A stretch of 64,000 bases of DNA from Trematomus loennbergii (GCA_012861695.1 JAAOOA010000027.1:19503312-19567311); one strand, 5' to 3'; numbered from the stretch's first letter, positions 1-13,200 are shown. Program-made: numbers and translations. The notes: a model not told the origin generated them from the letters alone.

Positions 1-900
1 ATTCATAAACCTAGAGCCAATCCAATGATTAAGGGACATCTGCTGTTTTGCTTCACCGGATAAAGTGTATTTATCGGCACAACTGCTGTTGATCCTGCCT
101 AAATGTTTGGGCTGCTGCTACTGTGTTGCTGCTTCTGATTGCTGCTTCTGGCCAGCTTTGCGTCGCCTACTGCGGAGGCTCGCTCACCAGTTACTACTTT
201 AACTGCACGCCTTGCTGCTGCCTTGCTTGGGCCGACACTCGAAGTGTGGAAGTCATTGAACTCTGGGGCTAACTCCCCCTATAACTTGTCCTTACTTGGG
301 CCAACTTGATTTAAATTAGTTTGTTTATTTTATTCTAGTTAATTGTTTATTTTGTTTAACTGAACCCTTTATCTTGTGATTTGTTTATTCTTAAATGTTT
401 ACACAAGTTATCTGTTTATGAGAACATATTTGCTATTGTGTTTGTTTATTACTTTGATTTACTTATTTAGCCCCCATTAACTGCATTTCCCTCTTTGTTC
501 CCTACTTAGTTACTGAGAGCTGAAGGTGGTGGTGCTGTGTGTCCAAGGTGGTGGTTTTCCTCTCTCCTTTTGTGTGTGATGTGCTCCCCGGGATTTGATT
601 TCCTGCACGTATGACTGGGGTGATTTAAGTTTGGTTTGTTTGGGGATCCTTCCACTCACTCGTCGACCCTATCACCCCACTGGTAAGCCTCAGCCTCTAA
701 TTCATTTTGTTTCCCTTTGTGCTACAGCCCCCTGTGACTGTTTTAAACTGCATTTTAACTATTGACTTGTGCTAAATAAAATTGTATATTTTTGATAAAT
801 TGAAACCACGTCTCCGGCTCCATTAGTATTCGAACCTATGTGTCCTCTGAAAAAGTGTTAATATTTCCTTGGGTGAAACTCCCAAGGTGGCGTTGTCGGA
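1..900. other. Non-coding stretch, possible LTR-retroelement remnant
   Basis: No convincing reading frame on either strand. It is T-rich, with an AATAAA at 775-780 followed by an A/T-rich run. A short inverted repeat lies near 867-892, where CCTTGGG and CCCAAGG are the arms. The arrangement of a polyadenylation signal, then a short GC-richer piece ending in GGTGGCGTTGTCGG, resembles the R/U5 end of fish LTR elements. Without a second LTR or any gag/pol sequence this is only a suggestion. Confidence 0.25.
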
Positions 901-1059
901 ATTGTGAATGGTGTAATCAAACCAACTTGAACAATACATTCACCTACCCTCCCCTCTGCGGCTACTGCCACACAAGTCAAAAAAAATAAAATGTGTCGTA
1001 AAACTGTGAAGTAACACATTTGTTTGTGTGAACCGCTCAATGAACTACATCTCTGGTCT

Positions 1060-1260
1060 CACAGAACAACACACGTCACCAAGATGGCCGTCACTACTGT
1101 CAACAAACCGATTGGCTACCCTCACACTATCACCACAATGAAACACGTCCTGAAGAATGTCATGCAAAGCTGCCTGCCTGCCTTCGATTCTCTCTGAACT
1201 GCCCGGTCGTTTTAATGTTTAATGTCAACCATTTGTGCAGATAGCATGAAGTAGAGAAGA
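1060..1260. promoter_or_regulatory. Promoter-like GC/CCAAT segment, owner unknown
   Basis: A short stretch richer in CpG than its surroundings. It holds a CCAAT-type box in reverse (GATTGG near 1111) and a YY1-like AAGATGGCCG near 1080. No exon can be tied to it on either strand. It could be a promoter of a gene to the left, or part of a repeat. Low confidence. Confidence 0.2.
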
Positions 1261-1600
1261 TCGCTAGCGTTAGCGTTAGCATTTCTCCCCGGGCTTAAAT
1301 TGTGTATTATAGAATGATCACACCGGTGACAGTACTATTCAAAGGGTTCACGAAATATGACTACTACTCTTACTGTTTAACATTTTGGGTTACTTAATGT
1401 TACTTCATTTAAGGCTAATAAAAATGACAAGGCTGTAATGCTAACTAACGTGCTAGCTACTAGCTAGGTAGCTAACTTGATCTACACACTCCTCTTTCAT
1501 CAGACGGGAAGCGAAAGAACAAGCAAGACCCATTGCTGGTATAATAACAACTGGTACTAAGCACACAGACATCTTGTGAAAGTTATCTTATCTTAGCCAG

Positions 1601-1631
1601 CGCCATATAGATAGATTCTATCTATATGGCG
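1601..1631. repeat. Perfect 31-bp palindrome
   Basis: Two perfectly complementary 15-base arms (beginning CGCCATATAGATAGA) flank a single T at 1616. Nothing recognisable surrounds it. It could form a hairpin or cruciform, or be the footprint of a foldback element. Confidence 0.85.
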
Positions 1632-1935
1632 TATATATACGGTATTATACGTGTATCGTAGTGTCTCAATTGTGACATCACTTACGCGACTCTGGGATTT
1701 TAGTCTTTCTAGTTTCGTATTTTTCAAAGTCTTATATTTCAACAGTTTTAAGACAAACTGTGACTTTTTTGACATGGAAATGATTTTTTAAGATTGACAA
1801 ACATCATATGTGTAATTCATGGCACAATTCAAACGGGATCGAAGATACGTTTTCTCTCCCCATTGACTTCAATGCATAATTTTTCCGAAATAAGGTCACA
1901 TACCCCGGAAGTAAGTGGGAGGGACTTCACCACTC

Positions 1936-3378
1936 TATAGCCACTGGTGTAAAGTAACTAAGTTCATAAACTCAGTACTATACTTGGGTACAATTTTGAG
2001 ATACTTGTACTTTATTTATGTATTTCAATGTTTTGCTACTTTGTTCTTCTACTCCACTACAGTTCAGAGGTACATGGGTACTTCTACTCCTCTACAGTTC
2101 AGAGGTACATGGTGTACTTTTACTCCACTACATGTGTTAAATACCTTTAGTTACTTTACAGATGTGGATGAATGATGTGAAATATAATCAAGTGTTAAAT
2201 CAGACTTTAGTTCCACCTGTAAATCCACAAGCTGCAGTATTCAAAGTCATTCAAACTAGCTGCACCTTTACCAGCTTTGAGAACACTTTCCAATGATCAA
2301 TCATTATAAAACATATCATATATATTATTCTGAAATGGACCAATCTGCACAACGACTACTTTTACTGTCGCTACTTTTACTTGAGGAACATTTTTGAATG
2401 CAGTACTTTTACTGTAACAGAGTATTCCTACACTCTGGTACTTCTACTTTTACTCAAGTACAAGACCTGAGTACTTCTACTTTTACTCAAGTACAAGATC
2501 TGAGTACTTCTACTTTTACTGTCGCTACTTTAACTATATTTTGATGATAATACTTTTGTACTTTTATTGAGGAACATTTTGATTGCAGGATTGTTTCCTA
2601 CACTCTGGTACTTCTACTTTTACTCAAACCTGAGTACTTCTACTTTTAATCAAGTACAAGATCTGAGTGCTTCTACTTTTACTCAAGTACAAGATCTGAG
2701 TACTTCTACTTTTACGAACAAGACCTGAGTACTTCTACTTTTACTCTAGTACAAGATCTGAGTGCTTCTACTTTTACTCAAGTACAAGATCTATACTTAT
2801 ACCACCTCCGTTTATAGCCTATGAAAAAAACTATTTGAAAACGAAGGCTAAAGCTAACGTTAGCATATAGTGACAATGTATGCTAGTTAGCTAGCTCAAC
2901 GATAATATTGCGACAGGAACACTTTTCAGTGCACATCACGCTCTGCCGCTCCGACAGGGAGCTCTGATCTGAACACCTGAACGGCCCGTTCTAACAGCTG
3001 CTCACCAGCGGTCCAGTCTGTGCCACAGTGACTCCGGACCGCACAGTTAATATTAACGAACGCACCCGTAGGTAATGTAGCTAATTAAGCTAGACCATCA
3101 TAGCGGAGCGGCAGAGCCTTATTATACATCCATGAGCAGAGCCGACAGGCAGGAAGACTCGAGCACACAGCTCGCGCTGCATTATAATATATAAAAAAAG
3201 AACACCATGCGTGTCATGATGGCACATAACAGCTCGCGGCCGCAGATTACTCCGGGTCCCAGACCCCCCCCATACCCCAAAAATATTTTTATTGCAGATC
3301 TACATGAATCACACAAACGACCTATTTTGGATTCAAAACGGCGAATTTCGCCGAAAGGTGACAAGTTTGCATCCCTGA
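1936..3378 (-). repeat. Composite teleost repeat (tandem AAGTAGAAGTACTCAG-type block plus unique block), copy 1
   Basis: Positions 1936-2815 are built of repeated units around TACTTCTACTTTTACTC and CAAGTACAAGATCTGAG, a pattern common in teleost non-coding DNA. Positions 2815-3378 are a distinct block ending in GCATCCCTG. Both blocks recur on the opposite strand at 19763-21040, almost base for base. The terminal CAGGGATGC (read on the minus strand) looks like a hAT-type end. No transposase is encoded, so it would be non-autonomous. Confidence 0.75.
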
Positions 3379-4368
3379 AAGTACGACCAATCATTTTAGC
3401 CGGCCCGGCTAAAATAACTGGATGGCCTACCTGCCTGTCAGCCTTCCATCTGTGCACAAACTTATCTCGTGCCCTCATTGGTCATGTGCGCGTTCGTGTG
3501 TGTTGGAGGAGGGGCTCTATAAGGAAGTGGCAGATTTTCTCCAGTTGTGTATTTTCAAATTCTAGCGATCTCGAGCCGGTTTCTCAAACTTACCTACCCT
3601 CAGTGGCGACTGGTCATTAGAGGCACAGCCCCACCTAGTGTCAGCAGAAAGTATTACAAATAATGAATAAAAAATAAATAAAATATATTTTAAGATCATG
3701 TTTAATCATCTGATTCGTCTGTACATTGCTGTTTTAGTCTGTGTTCTTCTAATTAGTGTCTACAGTGTGTGCCTATTGAACTGTTTAGAGCCATGTGGGA
3801 CAAACCTGACCAGTGAAGTGAACGGTGACTGTAAAAACTACACTGCGCATGCTCAGAGTATTTTCCTATTTAATGTGTGTGGCAAACAAATAATGACCAT
3901 AGGGGCACTGAGCTGCCATCCCCACCATACGTCATCTCACATCATTCAGAGCTGATTGGCTGTAAGTACGTGTGCCGCGAAAAGTGTGGTGTGTGAAGAG
4001 GAGACGAGAGCGCTGCAGTGACGCGTCCTAAAACCCGGAAGTAAGCTGCGCATGGCTTCCCTCGACAAAAAGCAATGAGATTTCTCCATAGGATTTTAGA
4101 AAATAGCTCGAAATAAGATCTGTGGGAAACGTACCTGTTAGATAAATGCACGTTTTGTTCAGCCGGATAATATCCACATGTCTACCCTACTTTTATAATT
4201 TTTGAATCATAAATCTATCAATTAGATTTATGATAGACTTTTGAAACTACAAGAAGATAAGGAGGACTTTTACAAAAAAGTAATAGAATGTTTGTCCAGA
4301 AGGATAGGCAAATGGACTTCATCTTCAAGTCAAGGTAAGACCGCAATTTTATTGAAAATGGGATCTTA

Positions 4369-5131
4369 TGGCGCGTTTCCACTACACGGCCTCGCTCTGC
4401 CCCGCTCGGTATGGCTGGGCCACGTTAGGACTGGCTCACTTTATGGCGCATTTCCATTACAGTTTAGGAACTGGGGTAGTATCTATAGTAACGCAGTGTA
4501 GGCGGAGCCGTGGCGTGATCTTCAGAGAACCCCAGAAAAAACAAAACAGCCGTTAGCTGTTAGCACTCAGAGCTCACAGCTCCTCATATATGTTCAGAAA
4601 CTAGACAAAAGTTAAACAAGTACAAACCACAGACTGCCTGTGTCATGGTGAATACAGTCGCTGCTTTATTTATGTCTGTATAGGCCGTTGTTGTGAGTGT
4701 GGACGGTCGGAGCATATACTGCGTTAGCTTAGCCAATCTCCATTTAGAACGCACACATTTTAAAAGGTTTTTCGCCTGCCGTCTGTCTGCAGACTTGACA
4801 AAGCATTAATTCATGGTTTTTACTAACCGGTATCAGTATGTTGTTACTTCGGCATCATTTTGAAACGTGTATTACAATTAAATCACGGTCAAATATGTCC
4901 ATCTTGTTGTAGTTGTAGCCCCCTTGCCAGCGATGTTCTCTCTAGTTTAGCATACTCAGCCCGACTCAGCCTCGTTGTCTCTGGCCCTAGACCCGCGATT
5001 TTATGAGGCCAGAAAAACTGTGATTAGGACCCGCCGGCCGGTACTAGGCCAAGTGGAAACGCAACCAAAGACGGGCCGCTGATGTCACAGCCCTCTTAAA
5101 CCGTGCTCCGCGCTGTAGTGGAAACGCGCCA
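4369..5131. mobile_element. TTA-flanked MITE (763 bp), PIF/Harbinger-like
   Basis: Terminal inverted repeats TGGCGCGTTTCCACTACA at both ends, with TTA on each side (4366-4368 and 5132-5134). A 3-bp TWA duplication is typical of PIF/Harbinger. A diverged direct copy of the left end sits at about 4444-4462, suggesting a partial internal duplication. There is no coding capacity. It is nested in the hAT element at 3601-6509. Confidence 0.75.
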
Positions 5132-5137
5132 TTACTC

Positions 5138-6231
5138 ACCCCTAGATTCCACCGGGTCCGTCTGCGGCGCGTTACGGGCGCGTTACGGCTGCGCCGCGGT
5201 GCTCACAGCGATCGCGGCCACTCTAGTCAACGGGTGCTATTCCACCACACGCGGCGCGTTACGGCTCAGAAGCGTCCCAGAAGCGGCTCGGCGCAGGGCT
5301 CCTCTAAAATTAGGATCGAATCCTATTTTTGTCACGGCGCAGCCGTAACGTAAGGTCGGGCAGGCAGGAAGTGGAACGTTCAGAGCTATATATACACACA
5401 CACAAACTAATTTTGCAGACCCTATCCCTCCGTAGTCTTTCAAGTAGGAGGAGAAATGCCAGCGTTCTCCTCCGGTTTACAGGCACTGTGTAAATTATAT
5501 ATATAGACAGGGGTGCACACAACTTTCTCAGTGAGGTACTCAGATGAGTACCTGGAGTCAGTGTTTGGTACTCCAACTTCTGGCGATTGTCAAGGGGGGG
5601 GGGGGGGTAGTGGAGTACAGCACTTCGCGATTGTCAACGGGGGGGGGGGTAGTGGAGTACAGCGCTTCGCGATTGTCAACGGGGGGGTAGTAGAGCTTCG
5701 TGACCGCGGAGCGTGTGAACGTTGTGATCAGCTGTTTTAGCGCAGTGCTGCTGTCCAGACCGACGTTAACAGCAGCCCTGTCTGTGCACACGGAGACCGA
5801 CTCTGTCGTCCGGTGATTTAACCGCCTTCTGGAAAAGCTTCACAGGTACGTCGGTACGCAAATGCGCTTTGTGACACAAGTGACGGTACGCATTTCAGAT
5901 TGTTGCCGCGCATGCGTACCTGCGTACCAGTTACGTGCACCCCTGTATATAGAATAATTATGATGATGAATGCATTTTTTTACCACTAAAATACAGCAAC
6001 ACATCTTTGATTCATGTCGTTTATAACTGGAATATTACAGTTATTATTAACTTTGTCTGTACAACGTAGCCTGTTCAGGAAATATGCCCAAATCAACAAA
6101 AACTGCGAGCCGGCAGGCAAGACGCTCCGCTTCTGAAATGCTTCTGAAACGCGCCTGGTAGGGTATGACGCCGGAGGAGGCCGGACCAAAACCGCAACGC
6201 GGCGCAGACGGACCCGGTGGAATCTAGGGGT
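5138..6231. mobile_element. Inverted-repeat transposon (about 1.1 kb), family unassigned
   Basis: About 35-40 bp at 5138-5177 (containing CCTAGATTCCACCGGGTCCG) recurs inverted at about 6190-6231. The target duplication is not clear. It begins only a few bases after the preceding MITE ends, and a separate hAT element (5508-5945) sits inside it. No transposase frame was seen. Confidence 0.65.
5508..5945. mobile_element. Small hAT MITE (438 bp) with 8-bp target duplication
   Basis: The ends are CAGGGGTGCAC at 5508 and the complement ending at 5945, flanked by the exact 8-bp repeat TATATAGA at 5500-5507 and 5946-5953. Inside, a unit with a G run, GTAGTGGAGTACAGC and CGATTGTCAA is repeated about three times (5588-5700). 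It is the innermost of the nested insertions. Confidence 0.88.
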
Positions 6232-6525
6232 AAGAGAGAACAATTCAATATTTAAATGATAAAATTACATTTTTTGGGTATCCTTTTGTTGAACTGTCTG
6301 TTTAAAATTAATCAAAGCACCAGACAAAAAAGCTTTTGAAAATAATATTATATTTTGGTTTAGGTCAAAATATAATATTTGTAAACCTGAAGAGTCAGTG
6401 CCAGTGCATCACCAGCCATGAACCTCACTGCACGTCACTGCAGAAGCTTATATATAGACATCTAAGTTTTTTGTGCCCCACCACTTTTGTACATATAAAA
6501 ACGCCACTGCCTACCCTACCTTTAA

Positions 6526-7206
6526 CAAATAAGACATTTACATTAAAAATATATAATTAGGTTATTTAAAAATATAAATAACCATCACCATCAACTACGT
6601 ATATTGAGTTCCTCCTTTTTTGCCACAAAATTGCTTATAAACTGATTAGTTATTTTGGACAGTGGAATTTAATTGTGCGCTTATTATGGGCCACCCCAAT
6701 TTACCGTCAGCGCATGTACCCTAATTGCACGAATACACGCGCAATTATAATCGGAGGCTTTTTAAATGTCCGATGGAAATGAAGTATACAGCAGTACAGT
6801 GACTTTGTCCACAGTCAGGGCACCCATCTTTCTTCAGAGGTGTTTTTTCTTAAACCCACAGGCTACACCAACAGCATTCTCTCGCTTAGTTACAGACCTC
6901 GTTGAAGGGCAGCTCGCCCCCCCCCCCACACCTCCCATTGGCTCCATCTGCACAGACTTCTCCTGCATGTCAATATCGGGGCTGGCGAGTGGCGACGACA
7001 GAACGTGTTCCAGTTCACAGAAACGTGGCCGCAAGTTTTAAAAACGCCCTTCTCGAGGCGTTCCTCCCACAGCATATTATATATTTTGCTGCAAAACCAA
7101 ACAGAGTAAGAGTTTTGAAAGTAGCCTTGTGAGAGAAGAGCCGAGCAGAAACGCAGACAGGATTCCTGGAAAGTTTATTCCAGTCTTGGAGCGGGCTGTC
7201 AGCATG
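6526..7206 (+). promoter_or_regulatory. slc6a16: Candidate promoter and first exon of slc6a16
   Basis: A CCAAT box in reverse (CATTGG near 6938), GC-richer sequence and a TATATATTTTG near 7078 lead into a purine-rich leader ending ATG at 7204-7206. A consensus donor GTATGT begins at 7207. If used, exon 1 contributes only the start Met and joins the exon at 15477 in phase 0 to give [12 protein letters not shown]. The link is inferred from splice phase and position, not from transcript evidence. Confidence 0.45.
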
Positions 7207-10200
7207 GTATGTCCACAACACATCGAAGTTCTGATTTAACACGTTGATAACTTTATGAGCTCCAATGTTTAATATCCATCTTATTATTTATTTTACTTGA
7301 CGCTCTTTTTTTCTTGTTGAACATGTTGCACGTTTGCTGTATGATTTTCCGTTACTTGACTCTTCGTCAGTGACTTAACCAGTCATGAATATAGGCTTTA
7401 AGGCTGTGTTTTGCCTCACTTTGGATAATCTCTGTCATGCAGCTGATTTTCCGTGCATTTGTTTACAGGAATATACAGGCTGCATAGCCACAGATATGTT
7501 TTTAAACCCACGACAGCTTTTACTGTGTACAAGAAAGCTAATGCAGTGTGCATTTAAAATGAGATGTGGATCAACTATATACTGTAAAGCAGCACAAACT
7601 AAGTGTATTGTGTGACTTTTTTTGTAGGTTTATGATGATTTTACCATACGTTTAGTCACATCATCAAGTGACTGTAGCACTGACAACACTCCTACACGTT
7701 GTTCTAATGCAGATGTAAACACCCTTAAAGTGAAGCTGAAAGGAAGCACTCACTTTTTAATCATCTACCAAATATATGTGAATGACTTCCATCATGCATT
7801 GTTGTTGCAAATGTATGGTGATACATAGCCTATTATTGTATGTATAGGTTTTTTCCCCATTATATCCTGGAGGCAATCATATTTACTGAAGAGGGGGAGT
7901 TGATTGACTATGATTATGCAGTATTGTGTGAGTGTTTGCTGTGTGTGTGTTTGGGGGGTGTTGGCCCTCTCACTTTTAGATAAATAAATATGTCACAGCT
8001 GATAATATACTGTAGCTTTTTAAAATGGCATGTTGTTATTCTGCCTCTTTAAATCCTTTGTATGTTATCCATATGACCATTATTTTTGTAATGTGTGGTT
8101 GCTCATGTGTTGACACACAGCCAACATAAGCACTGCAATAGATCTAATTTAAGTTAGTGACAAGTACCTGATGGCCTGAGTGGGATGGTTTAATTTAGTA
8201 GTGTGCCTGTTGCCAGTCAGTCATGTTGTGTGAATACCAAAATGACATTGAGACTCACATATTTAAGACAGCAAGTTGTAAATTGTGAACGGCAGGGCGA
8301 TCTGGTGACTTTGAGAGTTGTTTGCTTTACTCTTAAGCCTTACTAGGTCCTGAGCTGGAAGATTGCCAAAAGAGATATTTAAAAAAGAAAAACTTCACTT
8401 GCTCCTTTTCAAACATGACGTCCACATGTCAAATTGCAGGAATGAAAAGGTCTTTATTCTGGCTGTTTGTAGAGGGCTGGTGTGTGTGCAAACTGAAACA
8501 CACTTGAACTGTTTAAAGCATTGATCCTCATAATGTGCAGACAAATAAAACACAATGTTTCACAAATTCTCATACGATACATGTGTGACGAAAACTTCGC
8601 TCCACTATCCTCTTTTTCTGGATTGTATACATGTTCAGTCATATGTATCTTTTTCTACCATTTAGTCATGTATACATTGTGAGACTGTGAGCAGAGGTGT
8701 TTTTTAATGAACTCTGTGGTCATGTTTGAGGTTTAGCTGTGTTAAAAAAACTGCATTGCATTGTATTAGTCCTCTACATGTGGATATTTTGGAAAATCGC
8801 AGACAATTTCTTAAATGGTTTCAGTTTGCTAAATATTAAAAAACAAAGGTGTTTTAGAGATTAACTATGCGGGCCTTCACACTGTTCACTGGGGCAGACA
8901 GTGTGGTTGCCTTTTCTCCAACTGTACCCAGAGATAGACCCTAGCTGACTGAACATTTACAATCTGTGTGTGTGTGTGTGTCAAGTGTGCTTGGGGAAAG
9001 GGGCAACAAGATAATTTATGGTTAGCCAAGAATAGAGAAGAGAAAGAAGCATGCAGCATTTTTACACATTTCCACAACACAAAAATGATAGTAAAGTCTT
9101 TATCGATTTAGAAAAAGCTGGCATAAACAGGAAATTGCAATGTCTCTATTTAAAATAATTGTAAATTGGTTTAACAAATGACAATGCGATCTGATACAGG
9201 GTTGCTGTGTATGGAGCTTGAGGAGACTACTGTAAAAACTGTTGCTTTGGTAAAACTTAAAAAATATGTGTCAAGTGATTCCAAGCAATTTTAAGAGTTT
9301 AGTCAACTTTTGCAATTTTTGAGTTGGTGAAATGTACTTATTTTAGTTTTCCTCTACTCAAGAATGTGTTACTTTGCTAAAACTTAAAAAATATGTGTCA
9401 AGTGGTTCCAAGCAATTATAGGAGTTGGGTAAACTCACTAATGTGATTTTTTCTGCATATGAAAAGATGAGATGAGCCTACAATTAAAAGCCCAGATATT
9501 AAGTGTAACCAATGCAAATAACAATCTGCTAAGAACCACACGAGAATAAAGTAAATTATAAAACACAATTGAGTTGCCGTAACCTATATACGACAAACTC
9601 TTCCTGATTTCAATCCAACCCTTTAAATATTTGATAGCATTGAAACATTGCAGATTAAACAAATAAATAAAAAAAGGGAACGTTATGGACATGTTAATAC
9701 ATTTTATTAAAATTTGATTATTTCAAAACAGTTGTCATAAAAGAGTAACAAGTTTGTTTAAAAGCACAACACATTAACATACATGGAGACACATGGTTAT
9801 TACTTGATGGTTATAACTGCATCTGGCTCTTGGGAAATGTATAACTTCATGCTGTGCATCACGAGCCTGTTGCACTTCGACCTCTGCTGTTCCCTGTAAA
9901 TACAAATAAAACACTAAATTGAGTACAAATCAGGACACACATGTGTTTTCCTCAAAACAAAATCAGTTTACATTAGCTGTTAACAGACGGTAACAGAGGT
10001 GCTATTCACATGCATTACAAGGGGTTTAAGCCATCAAAAAAAGGCTGGTTTGCAAGAAATGAACCAAATAGTCATGATATTGATATAGTTCATAAAATGT
10101 CCAACTACTTCTTTTTAACCCCACCTCATGCTCAGAGATGTATATAAAGTGGCACATGGGTTCTAGATATAAAAAGAACAGATGATTATTTCAACTTTTA

Positions 10201-13200
10201 TCTTGATAAGTGAGAGCGCAGGCCAGTCTACATGAATGCAGGGCAAGGCACGTCCAAAGGTTCCATGATGGAGTCGATAATGTTTTAAAATATCACTTTG
10301 AGTGGTGACACTAGTGCTGCATAGTTTACATCTCCATCCCATCTGTGATTCAAAAATAGAAATGGGTACTTTTACCTGATGCTCATTATATTAGTATGTA
10401 AACATAAACACGTCTTGAATTAACCTCTGAAACAACAACTTTAGTCTAACACACTCAAGGGCTTACCTAATGTGAACCTGAAGTCGATAGCAGGAGGCTA
10501 AATGTCTTCAAGAGGAGGTGTGACTGTTTTCTGGTGAGGCAAATGAAAGAACAAAATAGTTACATGATGACAATGTAACAATAATTTCAGTAGAATTAAT
10601 TAAAACATATTTTATTCAATTAATGGAATCAAACATTAAAACACAAGTATCATTTAAAACGGTATTGTATTTATAACATTTATAAGGATGGCATTTATTA
10701 AGGATGGTATTGTTAGATACCAGTACAATTCCATGATTCTCTACACAGCAGATCCTAATTACTTCAATATACACTCCTTTATCTCGTTTGCATACTGTCT
10801 AATATCTACTTTATGTTGCAGTAAAACATCTCCTTAATAAAACTGTATTTATTGATATTTCTCGCTAAAGACTGCATTTTACTGTACTACATTGAACACA
10901 TCTTGCTGACGTTATACATGCATCCTCGCCCAATACACACTTTTACTGAATTGCGCCTGAATGCACCTTAACTGAAGTCACCTCCGTCACTTTCTACTGA
11001 GAGCTAATGTTAACTCTCCTGCAGATTCCAACATGGATGTGCATCTATAGCGTTGCATAAGCATGACAAATATAGTTTGCACTTCATTTTGTATAATAAC
11101 AACTCAATGCTGTAACTGCAGACTATGAGTTTAAATTGGGTACACTAAGATTGTAGAAAGATAATTCATTGCTCACAGTAAAACAAACGGCGAAATACAT
11201 ACAGAGGAATTAATATCAAATAGGCGCATTAGTAACTTACTCTTACATAACCGCTGGGTTATAAGTAAGTAGGGAATAGTTTTAGCGGAGGTATTTTACC
11301 GCACAACATGCACGGCAGGAGAGCCTGAGCCCCGCGGCTGCATCACGGTGCCCGGGCCAACGCTTAGAGCGGCATAGGGGAACAGTTTGCGGAGTTGATT
11401 CTTAATACGTACTCTTAACTTAACCACTTTTAACAGAATTGCGTCGGTAAGCACTTGATGCAAACTTTGCCCAACAACTTTGCGCGAAGAAATAGACTAC
11501 ATGAGCATGACAGGGCTGAGTCTAACTTTAACAGCAGTAATGACGCTGGCATGCATTAAAATGTCGATGTTCTGTTCAAAACAGTGAATACAAGAAAAGT
11601 GAATAACACTTGCTAGTTAAAAAGCAGTAATTAATAACTCAGGTGGCATGCTTACTTGTTTTACGATGGTTTGAGGTGGATCCAACGCAAACACGTGTCC
11701 AACTGCTGAAGAACCGCTGGACAGGAAGTCTCACACCGCGGTATTCTCGTTTGAGGGCGTGGCATGACCGTGGCGTTGACAAAAGCATTTTTATTACGTT
11801 TTCCAAAACGTATTTTTAAAGAAAGTTCAGAAAATGTGATATTAATTTACAAATTAATGAGTTCTTAAAACATGTTCTCATTGTTGCTTAAGTGTAACTT
11901 ATTTAAACGCACATTGAAAAAAAACTAATTTAGGGCAAATAAATTACATTAAAAAATTGAGTTTTGTTGATTTCACCATCGGAACTGTTTTTACGGTACA
12001 CTTAAATAAAACAAATTACCTTCATCTGCATTTATGCAAAAATTAATGCAATGATTACTTTGGTGATAAGACTGTTTTGGAGTGCAAGTTGTTTTTCTTT
12101 GAAAGGAATTATCTAAACCACCAAGGTTACTCACACTCCTGATAGCCCAACTTTATCTAAATCCAGAGTTAACTACGGCTACAACTAGCAATTGTTTTAA
12201 TTTATGAATAGTTTAGTAAACAAAGTCTGTAAATATGAAAGAATGACATCTTCAAAAGACTTGCTTTATCTGATTTACAGTCTATAACCAAGGGAAGTAA
12301 GAGCCAAAAAATAACACAAAATATGTTTTCTACCAGGAGGGATTCATAAATCAGAGCAATGACAAAAGACGTGAAACTGGATACAAATTTGATTTATGAC
12401 AGCTTTTGCCAGACAACCACAACGCTGTCCCATGTGCTAAGGGCATACACCCCAGTAAATTAAACGGACCATAACCTTAATTAAAACCATGGCTACATTG
12501 AACAAAACTACAACAAAAGCCTGCTTTGGTTTTTTATAAATGGGTCCTTAAATTGTATCTGTCACCAACTATGTCAACCACGTGGTGCACACATGCGCCT
12601 CAGCACCACCCACAGTGTGAACCAATGTAAACCCAACACCTCCCACTGGAGTACCCCACCCACTTGAACTAAAACGACAGAGTATCTCTCCGTCAGACAG
12701 GGATCTGCATGGCGGCTGCTGTTCTTCCCCTCCTCTCTATTTGTGTTTGCTGGCATATTTTGGTCACACTCCCACACTCTCGCTCTATGAATGTGTTTAT
12801 ATATATATATAAATGTATCTCTATATATGTCTGAAATCACCTGACGTGTCTCACCATGAGTTCTGACCTGCCACATACTGTTCTGGGTCAAACCCTCCTG
12901 TAATTTTCCATTCTCACCATCTGATACCAGCACTGGTACAGCTAGGTCATGCTCTAAAGCCAGTTTGGCAAACCTTAAGTCATTGGAGTTGAATGAGTTC
13001 GTGAGAGTGGGTACTTAAGGTGCAGTCAGGAAATCACCTGTTCTTTTGCACTGAGCAGAGGTTTACAAATACCCCTTTCACACCAAGGCTTTTCCCCTTC
13101 TAGCTCCGTGCTAGAGCTTTTCTGGTTCAGAACCGGTTCTTCGGTTTAGCGCCGGCTCTTTTCACACCGCTCAGAGCCCGACTGGTGCTGCCGCTGCTGC

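Larger units (their letters stand above)
3601..6509. mobile_element. Non-autonomous hAT transposon (2.9 kb) with 8-bp target duplication
   Basis: The ends are CAGTGGCG at 3601 and its complement CGCCACTG ending at 6509. They are flanked by an exact 8-bp direct repeat, CCTACCCT, at 3593-3600 and 6510-6517. An 8-bp duplication with CAGNGGCG-type ends is the signature of the hAT superfamily. No transposase frame survives inside. Much of the interior is younger insertions (4369-5131, about 5138-6231, 5508-5945). Confidence 0.88.
3379..6521 (+). mobile_element. TTAA-flanked MITE, right half, split by a hAT insertion
   Basis: Positions 3379-3600 and 6510-6521 together give the right half of the short element seen complete at 35691-36056, ending CTACCCTACCT before TTAA at 6522-6525. 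The two halves are separated by the hAT element at 3601-6509. The left half is missing; the composite repeat (1936-3378) stands in its place. Confidence 0.75.

Noticed and set aside
3182..3620. Overlapping open frames of 98 and 137 residues on opposite strands, echoed at 19767-20052 and 21119-21325
   Set aside because: All lie in the composite transposon repeat and its inverted copy. Their similarity is repeat similarity, not gene conservation.
12574..12933. A 119-residue minus-strand open frame
   Set aside because: No domain, helix pattern, splice context or codon signature was recognised. It crosses low-complexity TATATA sequence and is probably chance.
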